From: Polyangium fumosum
GTDB lineage: Bacteria; Myxococcota_A; Polyangia; Polyangiales; Polyangiaceae
DNA: 64,000 bases
NCBI RefSeq assembly: GCF_005144585.1
Contig: NZ_SSMQ01000017.1
Location: forward strand, 62,001-126,000
Direction of reading: 5' to 3'
Below the pieces are notes generated by a model. That model was not told where the DNA came from, ran no database searches, and was given only the letters and a program-made list of their open reading frames with translations. This document shows, piece after piece, positions 13,435 through 22,100 of this stretch (its first letter is position 1; each line of letters begins with the position of its first letter). The position numbers and the translations under genes were made by a program.

Positions 13435-14667
13435 ATGGGTGCCGAAGGTCTCGAAGCTCCGATGCGGGAATCTCAAATCCCGATCACGCAAAGGAAAGCG
13501 ATGCGCCGCGATCTCCCTGTGGAGTGGCTCGACGCCCTGCTCGTCGCCTCCTGCGAAATTCCGCCCAATGCGAGCGCGGAGGAAGCCGCCACGTCGCTCG
13601 TCGTCGCAGCATTCGAAGCGCTGCCCGACTCCGCGATCGGCGTCTGCGTGCCGGGCGGGAGCGAAGGGCAGGTCGTCGTGCGCCGAGGCGCGCGCAGCGA
13701 AGGCGCGGAGTCCCCCGATCCGACGCGGCTCTTCCCCGAGTACGCGTTCGAGCGTGTCGTCGTCATCAACGCCGACGAGGGCTCGACGTTGCACCTCGCC
13801 TCCGACGACGAAGCGCGCTTCGCCGGCACGGGTTCGATGGATGCGTTCGTCGATCGTCTCGCGCTCGCGCTCGGCGCAGCTCTCCGCAACGCGCGCATTC
13901 ATCGCGCGGCGCGCGCGCACGGCACCGAGGTGAAGGAGCTCGAAGCCCAGGTGATCCAGGCCGGCAAGCTCGCCTCGCTGGGGCAGATCGCCGCCGGCAT
14001 CGTGCACGAGCTCAACAACCCGCTCACGTCGATCGTCGCGTACTCGGACTACCTCCACAAAAAGGCGCTGCGCACGGAGGCGGATCCCGCCGACGTCGAG
14101 CGCCTCGCGCGCATCAACGAGGCCGCCGAGCGCATCCTGCGTTTCTCGCGCGACCTCATGGCGTACTCGCGCCCCACCGCGTCCGTGCCCGCGCCCGTCG
14201 CCATCCACGACACGATCGAGCGCGCGCTCGTGTTCTGTGATCACGTGCTCGGCGAGATGCACGTCGAGGTCGAGCGCCAGTTCGGCGACGTGCGCCTCGT
14301 GCGTGGCGTCGCCGGTCAGCTCGCGCAGGTCTTCGTCAACCTCTTCACGAACGCCGCGCACGCGATGCGTGAGCAGGGCGGACGCCTGATCATCAAGACC
14401 GCGATGTCCGACGTCGGCGACGCGGTACGCATCACGATCCAGGACGAGGGCCACGGCATCGACGCTGCGCACCTCGAGAAGATCTTCGAGCCGTTCTTCA
14501 CGACGAAGACCGACGGCACGGGCTCGGGCCTCGGGCTCAGCATCGTGCGGAACATCGTGGCGTCGCACGGCGGCAAGATCCGCGCATACGCCCACGCGGA
14601 GAAGGGCACGGTCTTCGTGCTCGATCTTCCGCTCGCCGCATCTCCGAGCGAGCCACCGGAGCGCTGA
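13435..14667 (+). CDS. Soluble sensor histidine kinase
   Basis: Histidine kinase of 410 residues without clear transmembrane helices. The N-terminal 150 residues resemble a diverged GAF-type sensor. A coiled helix leads to the DHp domain with GIVHELNNPLTS (His191). The ATPase domain has the N-box (FVNLFTNAAHAM), G1 (DEGHGID), the F-box region (EPFFTTK) and G2 (GSGLGLSI), so it should be catalytically competent. It starts 3 bp after the REC-GAF-PAS-PAS-DHp gene, suggesting joint expression and function. It converges with the M23-like lipoprotein gene 9 bp downstream. Confidence 0.92.
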   Translation: MGAEGLEAPMRESQIPITQRKAMRRDLPVEWLDALLVASCEIPPNASAEEAATSLVVAAFEALPDSAIGVCVPGGSEGQVVVRRGARSEGAESPDPTRLFPEYAFERVVVINADEGSTLHLASDDEARFAGTGSMDAFVDRLALALGAALRNARIHRAARAHGTEVKELEAQVIQAGKLASLGQIAAGIVHELNNPLTSIVAYSDYLHKKALRTEADPADVERLARINEAAERILRFSRDLMAYSRPTASVPAPVAIHDTIERALVFCDHVLGEMHVEVERQFGDVRLVRGVAGQLAQVFVNLFTNAAHAMREQGGRLIIKTAMSDVGDAVRITIQDEGHGIDAAHLEKIFEPFFTTKTDGTGSGLGLSIVRNIVASHGGKIRAYAHAEKGTVFVLDLPLAASPSEPPER

Positions 14668-14676
14668 CGGCGCGCT

Positions 14677-15321
14677 CTACTTCGCGAGGAGGCGATCGCC
14701 CTTCTGCGGGAGCTCGACCGACATCGCGCCGTTGCGCTCGTAGGGCGTGTACCGAGGCGGGACGCCGCGCGCGGAGCTCGCGTCCGCGTCCGTCATGATC
14801 TGCCAGTGCAGGTGGGGCGCGAACGAGTGCCCCGAGTTGCCGCATCGACCGAGCTCGGTGCCGGCCGGGACGAACATGCCTTTGCGCACGCGCACGCTGC
14901 CCGGGATGAAGTGCGCGAAGAGCGAGTACTCGCCGTTCTGATGATCGAGCACGACGAAGTTGCCGTGCATGTCGTACTTGTTCGCGCGCCCCGGGACGTT
15001 GTCGGGGACGCCGTCGACCGCGACCACCACGACACCGGGCGCGTCGGCCACGATGGGCTGGTTGTACGAGGGATGGTCCTCGTTGCGCTGCGACTTTGGC
15101 ATGTTGTCGTCGATCACGAGATCGAGCGCGTACGCCTGGTCGTTGTTCGCACCGTAATGCGTGCGGTAGACGCGCCACTGGCCGACGACGGGGAGCCGGT
15201 AGAGCACCGTCCCGGGCGCATAACGCGGCATGTTCGGAGGAGGAGCGCTTCCGCCGCAGGCAGAGAGCAGGAGGCTTCCGGCGACGAGGAGGGGAGCGAA
15301 GAAAGACGAGCGGGGGAGCAT
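14677..15321 (-). CDS. M23/LytM-like lipoprotein, possibly non-catalytic
   Basis: Protein of 214 residues with a lipoprotein signal (lipobox LSAC, Cys22). The body matches the LytM/M23 peptidoglycan endopeptidase fold, with conserved SLFAHF-, G-ELGRCGNSGHS- and PHLHWQI-type segments. The H-x-H zinc site (HLH) is present. The upstream H-x3-D ligand pair is not seen: the segment that should carry it reads NNDQAYALD, with the Asp but no His at the right spacing. It may be a regulatory or structural LytM protein. It is the last gene of the minus-strand envelope operon, 21 bp after the preceding gene. Confidence 0.8.
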   Translation of the reverse strand: MLPRSSFFAPLLVAGSLLLSACGGSAPPPNMPRYAPGTVLYRLPVVGQWRVYRTHYGANNDQAYALDLVIDDNMPKSQRNEDHPSYNQPIVADAPGVVVVAVDGVPDNVPGRANKYDMHGNFVVLDHQNGEYSLFAHFIPGSVRVRKGMFVPAGTELGRCGNSGHSFAPHLHWQIMTDADASSARGVPPRYTPYERNGAMSVELPQKGDRLLAK

Positions 15322-15342
15322 CCGCTCTTCACTATACCGAGT

Positions 15343-15849
15343 TCAGGGATTGACCTTGATTCCGATGACGAGGACGCCGCCCTTGTGGTTCTGGCCGGCC
15401 ACGAAGAAGGTCTCGCCGGCCTTCGCGTTGACCTCGAGCAGCGGGAGGAAGGTTTTGCCGCCGGGGTTCTGGATGCTGGCGCTGATGACGTAGCGCTTCG
15501 GCTCGCCCTTTTTCGCCGGCTGGACGACGTCCTTCAGCGAGATCTGGAGCACCCTGTCGTTCGGGAGCTTCAGCGTGGAGGGGCTCGCCTTGGACGAGGT
15601 CTGCTTCGAGCGATCGAGCAGCTTGTAGCTGTTGTACGAGGAGAACGGCGGCTTCGCGAGTTCGGGCATCTTGCCGATCTTGGAGTCGATGCCCGTGCCG
15701 TCGTTCGTGCCGTGGAGGACCACGATCTCCATTGAAACGGATGCGTCCGCCTGAGCGGCGGCGGCGTCCTGGGCATGCGCCACGGAGGGGACGTGTCCGA
15801 GCGACAGCCCGAACGCAGCCACGAGCAAAGCAAACAGCGGGAGCCTCAT
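15343..15849 (-). CDS. Predicted periplasmic protein of unknown function
   Basis: Protein of 168 residues. The start ATG at 15849 overlaps the anti-sigma stop by 4 bp (ATGA). A signal peptide is clear, ending near SVAHAQ. The mature part is beta-rich with no recognised catalytic motif: IEIVVLHGTND-like start, a Ser/Lys-rich middle, then VLQISLKDV, KRYVISASIQN and FFVAGQ strands. I do not recognise the family. Position directly behind a sigma/anti-sigma pair suggests a secreted or periplasmic part of the same stress response. Confidence 0.8.
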   Translation of the reverse strand: MRLPLFALLVAAFGLSLGHVPSVAHAQDAAAAQADASVSMEIVVLHGTNDGTGIDSKIGKMPELAKPPFSSYNSYKLLDRSKQTSSKASPSTLKLPNDRVLQISLKDVVQPAKKGEPKRYVISASIQNPGGKTFLPLLEVNAKAGETFFVAGQNHKGGVLVIGIKVNP

Positions 15850-16592
15850 TGTTCTCCTCCAGCGGAATCGTCGGCCAGCCACACGACAGTGGTGGTGTGG
15901 TTCGACGTGGCAGCCTCCGCCGGCACGTAAAAGATCGTGCCGATTTTGGTGCCGAAGTCGACGGCCGCGACGGCCACGCCCGGCTCGGTATCACCGTCCT
16001 GCGCGTCCGTGTCGGCCACACGCGCCGCCTCTGCGGTCGTCGGGGCAGGCGCCGCGGGCGGCTCCGCGGGTGTCGTGATCGCGGCCACCGGCGCGCCTTG
16101 CGAATGCGGCGTACCGACATCCATCCGGCCCCAGATCATGAGCCCCGCCGCCGCCGCGACCGCGACCGCCGCGAGCGCGAAGATCCCGCGCGAGTTGTCG
16201 TTCGACGGGGTCGACTTCGCAGCCGCCTTGTCGAGGCCCGGCCGAAGCAGCGGTTTCACCTCGGCGTCCTTGCGCTCGGACGGCGCTTCGAGCGCGGGCG
16301 CGGCGTCCCTCGCGTCGCGCGTCGGGCTCTTGTCGGCCGCGATGCGGGCCATGATGCCGTCGGTCAGGTCGATGGCCGCGGCGCTCTCGGCGTTCTCCCG
16401 GACGATCGAGGCCGAGAGCGAGAGCGCGGCGACCTTGTTTCGCAACGCGCTGTCCCGCGAAAGAGCCTGACGAACCTCGCGCAGCCGCTCGCCTTCGAGC
16501 TCGCCGTCCACGTACATCATCAGCTCGAGGTCCGTCGGCGGCCGCTTCGTGCGCGTCTCGTGCGCTTCTCCGTTCATCATCTTCGTGGTCAC
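15846..16592 (-). CDS. Cysteine-free transmembrane anti-sigma factor
   Basis: Protein of 248 residues, starting at GTG 16592 with a 4-bp GTGA overlap to the sigma gene. The N-terminus (LELMMYVDGELEGERLREV) resembles the anti-sigma domain that clamps ECF sigma factors. There is no Cys in the protein, so the H-x3-C-x2-C zinc site is absent. One transmembrane helix (about residues 135-155) is followed by an Ala/Pro/Thr-rich spacer and a periplasmic end with VDFGTKIGTIFYV and TTVVWLAD strands. It probably tethers the adjacent sigma factor at the inner membrane. An ATG four codons downstream is an alternative start. Confidence 0.87.
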   Translation of the reverse strand: MTTKMMNGEAHETRTKRPPTDLELMMYVDGELEGERLREVRQALSRDSALRNKVAALSLSASIVRENAESAAAIDLTDGIMARIAADKSPTRDARDAAPALEAPSERKDAEVKPLLRPGLDKAAAKSTPSNDNSRGIFALAAVAVAAAAGLMIWGRMDVGTPHSQGAPVAAITTPAEPPAAPAPTTAEAARVADTDAQDGDTEPGVAVAAVDFGTKIGTIFYVPAEAATSNHTTTVVWLADDSAGGEQ

Positions 16593-17425
16593 GGCGCCTC
16601 CTCCGGCTCGGCTGGGATCTCGTCCGTCGTGCCGCTTCGCGAACGCCCTTCCTCCGCGTAGCAATCCGCGAGCGCGCGCTGGAGCTTCTGCCGGGCGTGG
16701 AACAGCCGGCTCATGATCGTCCCTTTCGAGACGCCCATGGCCACGGCCATTTCTTCGTACGACATGCCTTCGACTTCACGCATCAGAATCACGCCTCGGT
16801 GGTAGGGGGGCAGGGCATCGAGGGCGGCCTGGATGCGGCCCGCGATCTCCCGGCGGCGCATGACGTCGATCGGGTCGGCGCCATCGATGCGAGAGACCAG
16901 CGGAAACTCCGTCGGCTCCTCCGAAGCGGCTTGCCCGTCGACGAGCTCGGCATCCCGACGCCCAGGCTTGCGCATGAGGTCGATCGCGAGGTTCGTGACG
17001 ATCCGGTAGAGCCAGGTGAAAAACGACGATCCACCCTGGAAGGAGTTGAGATTGCGGTAAACCCGCAAAAAAGCATCCTGAACCAGCTCGCGCGCGTCGT
17101 TCTCGTCCCGGACGAGACCCATCGCGATCGCGAAGGCGCGGCGCTGGTGGCGCTCCACGAGCCGCCTGAACGCCGCCTGGTCCCCCTTCTGTGCCCGAAG
17201 GATGAGCTCACGATCTTCCTCTGCCTCCCGCCTTCGGGCCTCTTTGTTGGACGCCTCCTGCGAAGACCTATTCACGCGGCCGAGACGGCCGATCGCGGCT
17301 TCGGGGAGCGGCGGGGCGTCAGGGAGATCATCCGGCAGCCCCAGGGCGCCTTCAGTCTGGTCGTCCGTCGGGTCGGCCGGCTCGGGCCGGAGGGACTCGT
17401 CGGGGGGCGTGGGAATGGGGGGCAC
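16589..17425 (-). CDS. ECF RNA polymerase sigma factor, RpoE-like
   Basis: Sigma-70 family ECF factor of 278 residues from a GTG start. A Pro/Asp-rich N-terminal extension of about 65 residues precedes region 2 (AFRRLVERHQRR, ARELVQDAFLRVYRNL, FFTWLYRIVTNLAID) and region 4 (ALPPYHRGVILMREVEG, SYEEMAVAMGVSKGTIMSR). The anti-sigma gene overlaps its stop by 4 bp. HtrA lies 42 bp upstream on the same strand, with a short GC hairpin (17449-17462) in the junction that may tune downstream expression. The setting fits an envelope-stress sigma factor. Confidence 0.94.
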   Translation of the reverse strand: MPPIPTPPDESLRPEPADPTDDQTEGALGLPDDLPDAPPLPEAAIGRLGRVNRSSQEASNKEARRREAEEDRELILRAQKGDQAAFRRLVERHQRRAFAIAMGLVRDENDARELVQDAFLRVYRNLNSFQGGSSFFTWLYRIVTNLAIDLMRKPGRRDAELVDGQAASEEPTEFPLVSRIDGADPIDVMRRREIAGRIQAALDALPPYHRGVILMREVEGMSYEEMAVAMGVSKGTIMSRLFHARQKLQRALADCYAEEGRSRSGTTDEIPAEPEEAP

Positions 17426-17467
17426 GGCGAGGTGATACTCTAGGCGATCGGCCTTCCGGCCGAAAGG

Positions 17468-18658
17468 TCAAGGCTCCTCACGGTCGTCGATCGGCTCGAG
17501 CTCGCTGAGCGTTACGCGGACGTCGAAGACCCGCTCGAGGCGCGCGATCCGCAAGGTCACCGTCTTGTTGACGCCCGCGATGCTCGCGAGCCACCGCAGC
17601 TCGTTGGGATCCGCGACGGACTTGCCGTCGAAGGCGACGATGACGTCGTCGGGCGAGAGCCCAGCACGATCAGCCGGCCCACCCGCGATCACCTTCTGCA
17701 CCCACGCGCCCTTGCGATCCGGCCGGCGCAGGCGCCCCGCCTCGATCGGGTTCAGCGCGTCGACGAAGACCCCGAGCGCGCTGCGCCGGATCTTCCCGTC
17801 CCGTAGCAACATGGGCAGGAGCTGCTTGACCATGTTGATCGGGATCGCGAAGCCGATGTTGTTCGCATTCGCGCGGACGGCCGCGTTGATGCCCACGACC
17901 TCGCCGCGCATGCTGAGCAGCGGGCCGCCCGAGTTGCCCGGGTTGATGCTGGCGTCCGTCTGGAGGAAGTTGAAGTAACCGCTGGGATCGAGGCCTTTGA
18001 CATCGTCGCGCGTGCGGCCCTTCGCCGAGAGGATGCCCGCAGAGACCGTATGCGAGAGGCCGAACGGGTTGCCGATGGCGACGACCCAGTCGCCGACGTC
18101 GATCCCATCCGAGTCGCCGAGCGAAAGCGACGGGAGCCCTCGCTCGTCGACGCGCAAGACCGCGATGTCCGTGTGCTTGTCCCGGCCGACGACCGTCGCC
18201 CGCATTTCACGGCCATCGACGAAGCCGACGACGATGTCCGTCGCGTCCTCGATGACGTGGTTGTTCGTCAGCATGAACCCCTCGGGGTCATAGACGAACG
18301 CGGTGCCGAGGCCCTCGGAGACGGCGCGCCGGCGGCCCGACGAGGTCTCCTTCTCGACGCGCGCCTTCACCGTCGCCACGGCCGGATCAGCCTTTTTCGC
18401 GAGCGGCGCGAAGGAGATCGGCGCGCCCTCGGCCGTCACGACCGCCGGCGCGGAGAGCCCGGTTTGCGCGAGCGCCGGAGGCCCCGTGGACGCAGTGCTG
18501 CTCGGAAGCGCGATGGCGCCGGGCGGGAGCGACGAGGTGCCCTCGCCCGGCGGGGACGAACCGCTCGACGCTCCGCCGCCCTTGCCACACGCCGACGCGG
18601 CCACGAGGAGCCACGAGATCAGGACGATGCGCGAGAGCAGCGGACGACGTGAGTTCAC
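17468..18658 (-). CDS. HtrA/DegP-type serine protease, lipoprotein
   Basis: S1C trypsin-like protease of 396 residues with one PDZ domain. GTG at 18658 overlaps the upstream gene by 4 bp (GTGA). The lipobox ASAC places the lipidated Cys at 24, followed by a Gly/Ser/Pro-rich tether to about residue 75. The catalytic triad is His134 (TNNHVIED), Asp164 (HTDIAVLRV) and Ser243 (GNSGGPL). The PDZ domain occupies about 285-385. It should degrade or chaperone misfolded envelope proteins as a membrane-anchored enzyme, unlike soluble DegP. Its place just upstream of an ECF sigma/anti-sigma pair suggests it is target or regulator of the same response. Confidence 0.93.
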   Translation of the reverse strand: MNSRRPLLSRIVLISWLLVAASACGKGGGASSGSSPPGEGTSSLPPGAIALPSSTASTGPPALAQTGLSAPAVVTAEGAPISFAPLAKKADPAVATVKARVEKETSSGRRRAVSEGLGTAFVYDPEGFMLTNNHVIEDATDIVVGFVDGREMRATVVGRDKHTDIAVLRVDERGLPSLSLGDSDGIDVGDWVVAIGNPFGLSHTVSAGILSAKGRTRDDVKGLDPSGYFNFLQTDASINPGNSGGPLLSMRGEVVGINAAVRANANNIGFAIPINMVKQLLPMLLRDGKIRRSALGVFVDALNPIEAGRLRRPDRKGAWVQKVIAGGPADRAGLSPDDVIVAFDGKSVADPNELRWLASIAGVNKTVTLRIARLERVFDVRVTLSELEPIDDREEP

Positions 18659-18945
18659 GTTTCTTTCGATACCTCTGCGAGGCGTTCGCGCAACTCGTCG
18701 AGGGCCTGCGTGAGGAGCCGCTCTTCTTCGCCCGTGAGGTTTCCCTTCGTCTTCTCCTCGAGCAGCGTGAGGAGCTCGATGTTCTGCTGGGCGAGGTCGA
18801 GGCTGCGCTCCGCGTGCCCATCCGGGCCGGGCATGTCGCCGAGGTGGACGTGTGCCGAGCCGATGATGGACATCACGAAGATCGAGAAGTCGAGCTTCGG
18901 GAGCTGCCCCGTGGGCGGCGCGTCGCGATCGCCCGGGCTGCTCAC
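18655..18945 (-). CDS. DUF1844 family small protein
   Basis: Protein of 96 residues resembling DUF1844. The core LDFSIFVMSIIGSAHVHLGD and the helical ERSLDLAQQNIELL, followed by a Glu-rich helix pair, match that family as known to me. Function is unknown. It starts at GTG 18945 with a 4-bp overlap to the preceding gene, and HtrA overlaps its end in the same way, so it is embedded in the operon. No signal peptide is evident. Confidence 0.85.
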   Translation of the reverse strand: MSSPGDRDAPPTGQLPKLDFSIFVMSIIGSAHVHLGDMPGPDGHAERSLDLAQQNIELLTLLEEKTKGNLTGEEERLLTQALDELRERLAEVSKET

Positions 18946-19253
18946 GCCTCGCCTGCCTCGTCGGCTGCGTCGTCGATGTCATCCTCGACGTCGACCGCCG
19001 CGCTGCTCACGGCCGGAGCCGGAGCCGGAGCCGCCGCGATGGGCTGCGGCGCCGGGGCCGCAGCCGAGGACGCGGAGACGAGCGCAGGCTGCGGAATGCC
19101 GAGCCCCTCGGCCTCCGTCTCCAGCTCGGAGAGCCCGGCGAGGTAACTGTCGATGTCCGCCTGCGTGATCACGCCCGCGGCGAGGAGGCGCTCGCGCACC
19201 CGGAGATCATGGGCAAGCGCGGAGAAGTAACCCTGATCGGAAGCAGCTTTCAT
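18942..19253 (-). CDS. Small protein with Ala/Pro linker and acidic tail
   Basis: Protein of 103 residues. The first 60 residues form a helical segment (YFSALAHDLRVRERLLAAG then ITQADIDSYLAGLSELE), followed by an Ala/Pro-rich linker and a short acidic C-terminus with EDDIDDAADE. I do not recognise the family. ATG 19253 has a GGGAG site at rather long spacing. The stop overlaps the DUF1844 start by 4 bp (GTGA). Confidence 0.75.
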   Translation of the reverse strand: MKAASDQGYFSALAHDLRVRERLLAAGVITQADIDSYLAGLSELETEAEGLGIPQPALVSASSAAAPAPQPIAAAPAPAPAVSSAAVDVEDDIDDAADEAGEA

Positions 19254-19306
19254 CGGTTCGTCGTGTCTCCCTTGGTCGGACTTGCTCCCCCCCGGGTGCA
19301 AACCTC

Positions 19307-19912
19307 TCAGCGCTTGCGCGAGAGCTGGACGAGATGTCCGCCGCCCTCGGCCGCGTGGCCATGATCATGGTCGTGGTCGTGATCATGGTCGTGATCGCAG
19401 CAGCCGCCGCCTTCCTCGTCGCCGAGGGCGCGCTCTTCGAGCTCGGCCTGTGCTTCCGCGATCTCGTCGTCGCTCGCCGCGCGCACGTCGTGCACGACGA
19501 CCTCGAAGCGGATCTTCTGCCCCGCGAGCGGGTGGTTCGTATCCACGACGAACGCGTCCGGGAGCACCTCGACCACGCGCATCGCGATGGATTCGCCGTC
19601 GGGGGCCTGCGCGATGAACTCGTCGCCGGGCGTCACGTGCTCGCTGTCGGGGAAGTCGGTCTTGTCGACTTCGAAGACGCCCTCGTCGTCGTGCTCGCCG
19701 AAGGCATCCGCAGCCTCGACGATGATCTCGCGGCGCTCGCCCGCCCGCATGCCCTCGACCGCCCGCTCGAGGCCCGGGAGGATCTGCGCGTAACCGTGAA
19801 CGTATTCGAGTGGCTCTTTCTCGGTCGCGCGATCGACCGTATCTCCGTCCTCATCGAAGAGGACGTACGAGAGCGAGACGCGCGTATCGGGGCCAATGGC
19901 AGGCTGGGACAT
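19307..19912 (-). CDS. slyD: FKBP-type peptidyl-prolyl isomerase, SlyD-like, with His-rich metal-binding tail
   Basis: Protein of 201 residues. The FKBP core is split by an insert-in-flap domain as in SlyD: an early VSLSYVLFDEDGD strand, YVHGYAQILPGLERAVEGM, an inserted segment to about 125, then NHPLAGQKIRFEVVV. The C-terminus carries CCDHDHDH followed by further His-Asp repeats, a probable nickel/zinc-binding tail as in SlyD metallochaperones. The repeat is visible at DNA level around 19360-19402. It lies 53 bp upstream of the envelope operon on the same strand and may be its first gene. Confidence 0.9.
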   Translation of the reverse strand: MSQPAIGPDTRVSLSYVLFDEDGDTVDRATEKEPLEYVHGYAQILPGLERAVEGMRAGERREIIVEAADAFGEHDDEGVFEVDKTDFPDSEHVTPGDEFIAQAPDGESIAMRVVEVLPDAFVVDTNHPLAGQKIRFEVVVHDVRAASDDEIAEAQAELEERALGDEEGGGCCDHDHDHDHDHDHGHAAEGGGHLVQLSRKR

Positions 19913-20016
19913 GGGCCCGTGGATGTGCCACGTAGGCGTCGCCCCTTCAAGCCTTGCCGGAGATCCTTTGGCACGGCCGCGCCCGAAGGCTCCTCCGTGC
20001 TATCACGGGGTCCGTC

Positions 20017-21327
20017 ATGGCCAATCCGGGAGTGCACCTCGATGCGGGCGGACAGGCTCGGAACAATGTGGCCGAGCGGCCCGACCTGAACAAGGCGCTG
20101 TCTCGTGTCGAAGGCCGGGGGAAATGGCTCCGCTGGTTCATCATCCTGATCGTCCTCGCAGGGGTCGCGGCGGGCGGGATGCTTTATCTGCAGAAGACGA
20201 AGCCGCCGCCGCCCGCGCGATACGTGAGCACGGCCCTCACGCAGGGCGATGTCTTCGAGACGATCCAGTCGACCGGGCAGATCAAGCCGGTCACCGAGGT
20301 GCAGATCGGCGCGCAGGTCTCCGGGCGCATCACGAAGGTCCACGTCGATTTCAACACACACGTGAAGGCTGGGGATCTGCTCGCGGAGATCGATACGCAG
20401 CTCCTCGGCGCGGAGATCGACGCGAACGCGGCGCAGGTTGCCGCGGGGAACGCGAGCGTCAAGCGTGCCGAGGCGAACCTCGAGACGGCGAAGGTGCGGC
20501 TCGAACGAGCGCGTAAGGTTTTCAAGGAAGGCGTGGGATCGCAGGCGGATCTCGACGCCGCGCAAGGCAGTTACGACATCGCGCTCGCCGACGTCACGGC
20601 CTCCAAGGCGCAGGTCGCGCAGCTCAACGCCACGCTGCGGCGCTCGAATACGAACCTCGCCTTCACCAAGATCTTCTCGCCCATCGAGGGCGTCGTGATC
20701 AACCGCGCGGTCGATCCCGGACAGACGATCGCCGCCGGCTTCCAGACGCCCACGCTCTTCGTGATCGCCCAGGACCTCCGCAAGATGCGCGTGCTCGCGG
20801 ACATCGACGAGGCGGACGTGGGGCGCTTGAAGGAGGGCATGACGGCCGACATCCGCGTCGACGCGTTCCCGGGCGAGTCGTTCAAGGGGCTCGTGAGCCA
20901 GGTGCGGTACAGCCCCGTGAATCAGGCGGGCGTCGTGACGTACGCCGCGGTGATCGAGGTCGAGAACCCCGACATCAAGCTGCGCCCCGGGATGACGGCG
21001 ACGGCGACGATCCACTCGGCCGAGGCCAAGGGCATCAAGCGCCTGCCGAACGCAGCGCTGCGCTTCAAGCCCTCGCCGCCGATGACGAAGGAGGGCAAGC
21101 CGATCCCGCAGGATCCGCTGCCGCCGCTGCCCGCAGGCAAAGGGCGCATCTACGTGCTCACCAACGAGACCCAGGGCGCCGAGCAGATCGAGATGCGCGA
21201 GGTCGACATCGGCATCACGGACGGCGTCCACACGGTGCTGCGCACGGACATCGGCACCTTGAAGGTCGTCACCGAAGAGACCGACGAAGGGGCCAAGGGC
21301 GGTCGCGGCGGTCGCAGGCCGTTCTAG
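20017..21327 (+). CDS. MacA-type periplasmic adaptor (HlyD/RND membrane fusion protein)
   Basis: Protein of 436 residues with a cytoplasmic N-terminus of about 40 residues and one transmembrane helix (about 42-62). The following regions are the biotinyl-lipoyl half-motifs (ETIQSTGQIKPVTEVQIGAQVSGRI), a long coiled-coil hairpin (about 135-205) and a beta-barrel domain. It should bridge the inner-membrane ABC transporter encoded next to an outer-membrane channel, which is not encoded nearby. It is 12 bp from the ATPase gene, and the next junctions overlap, so the four genes form one operon. ATG 20017 is chosen over an in-frame upstream start because the upstream residues look non-coding. Confidence 0.92.
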   Translation: MANPGVHLDAGGQARNNVAERPDLNKALSRVEGRGKWLRWFIILIVLAGVAAGGMLYLQKTKPPPPARYVSTALTQGDVFETIQSTGQIKPVTEVQIGAQVSGRITKVHVDFNTHVKAGDLLAEIDTQLLGAEIDANAAQVAAGNASVKRAEANLETAKVRLERARKVFKEGVGSQADLDAAQGSYDIALADVTASKAQVAQLNATLRRSNTNLAFTKIFSPIEGVVINRAVDPGQTIAAGFQTPTLFVIAQDLRKMRVLADIDEADVGRLKEGMTADIRVDAFPGESFKGLVSQVRYSPVNQAGVVTYAAVIEVENPDIKLRPGMTATATIHSAEAKGIKRLPNAALRFKPSPPMTKEGKPIPQDPLPPLPAGKGRIYVLTNETQGAEQIEMREVDIGITDGVHTVLRTDIGTLKVVTEETDEGAKGGRGGRRPF

Positions 21328-21339
21328 GCGAGGGACGTG

Positions 21340-22100
21340 ATGAAGGACGCCCCGCCGATCATCGAGTTCGTCGAGATTCACAAGGACTACGTCACGGAGG
21401 CGGTCGTCGTGCGCGCGCTCCGAGGCGTGAATCTGACGATCCGGAAGGGTGAGTTCGTCGCGATCATCGGGCAGAGCGGCTCGGGCAAGAGCACGATGAT
21501 GAACATCATCGGCTGCCTCGATCGTCCGACGCGCGGCCAGTACATCCTCGATGGGATCGACGTGGGCGCGCGGAGCAACGACGCGCGCGCCATCGTGCGA
21601 AACCACCTCATCGGCTTTGTGTTCCAGGGCTTCAACCTGCTGCCCCGCACGACCGCGCTGGAGAACGTCGAGTTGCCCCTCGTGTACCGAGGTGTCGCCG
21701 CCGCGGAGCGAAGGAAACGCGCGCTCGCCTCGCTCTCCGCCGTCGGTCTCGGCGCGCGCCTGCACCACACGCCGAACCAGCTCTCCGGCGGTCAGCAGCA
21801 GCGCGTCGCGATCGCGCGCGCCCTCGTGACGCAGCCGCCGCTCCTGCTCGCCGACGAGCCCACGGGCAACCTCGATACGCGCACGAGTTACGAGGTGCTC
21901 GATCTGCTGCAACGGCTCAACCGGGAGCAAGGCATCACGATCGTGCTGGTCACGCACGAGCGCGACATCGCCGACTGCGCAGGGCGCGTGGTCGAGATGC
22001 GCGACGGCTCGGTGCGGCGCGACATCGTGAACGAGAGGCCAACGGACGCGGGGCGCGCGCTCGCGGAGCTGCCGGTCCAGGACGAACACGGGGCCACTTC

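Noticed and set aside
19360-19402. Short tandem repeat of GTGGTCGTGATCATG type
   Set aside because: It encodes the His-Asp tail of the SlyD-like protein and is coding, not a CRISPR or regulatory repeat.
19963-19980. TTGGCAC resembling a sigma-54 -24 element before the MacA gene
   Set aside because: The required -12 TTGC element is missing at the right distance.
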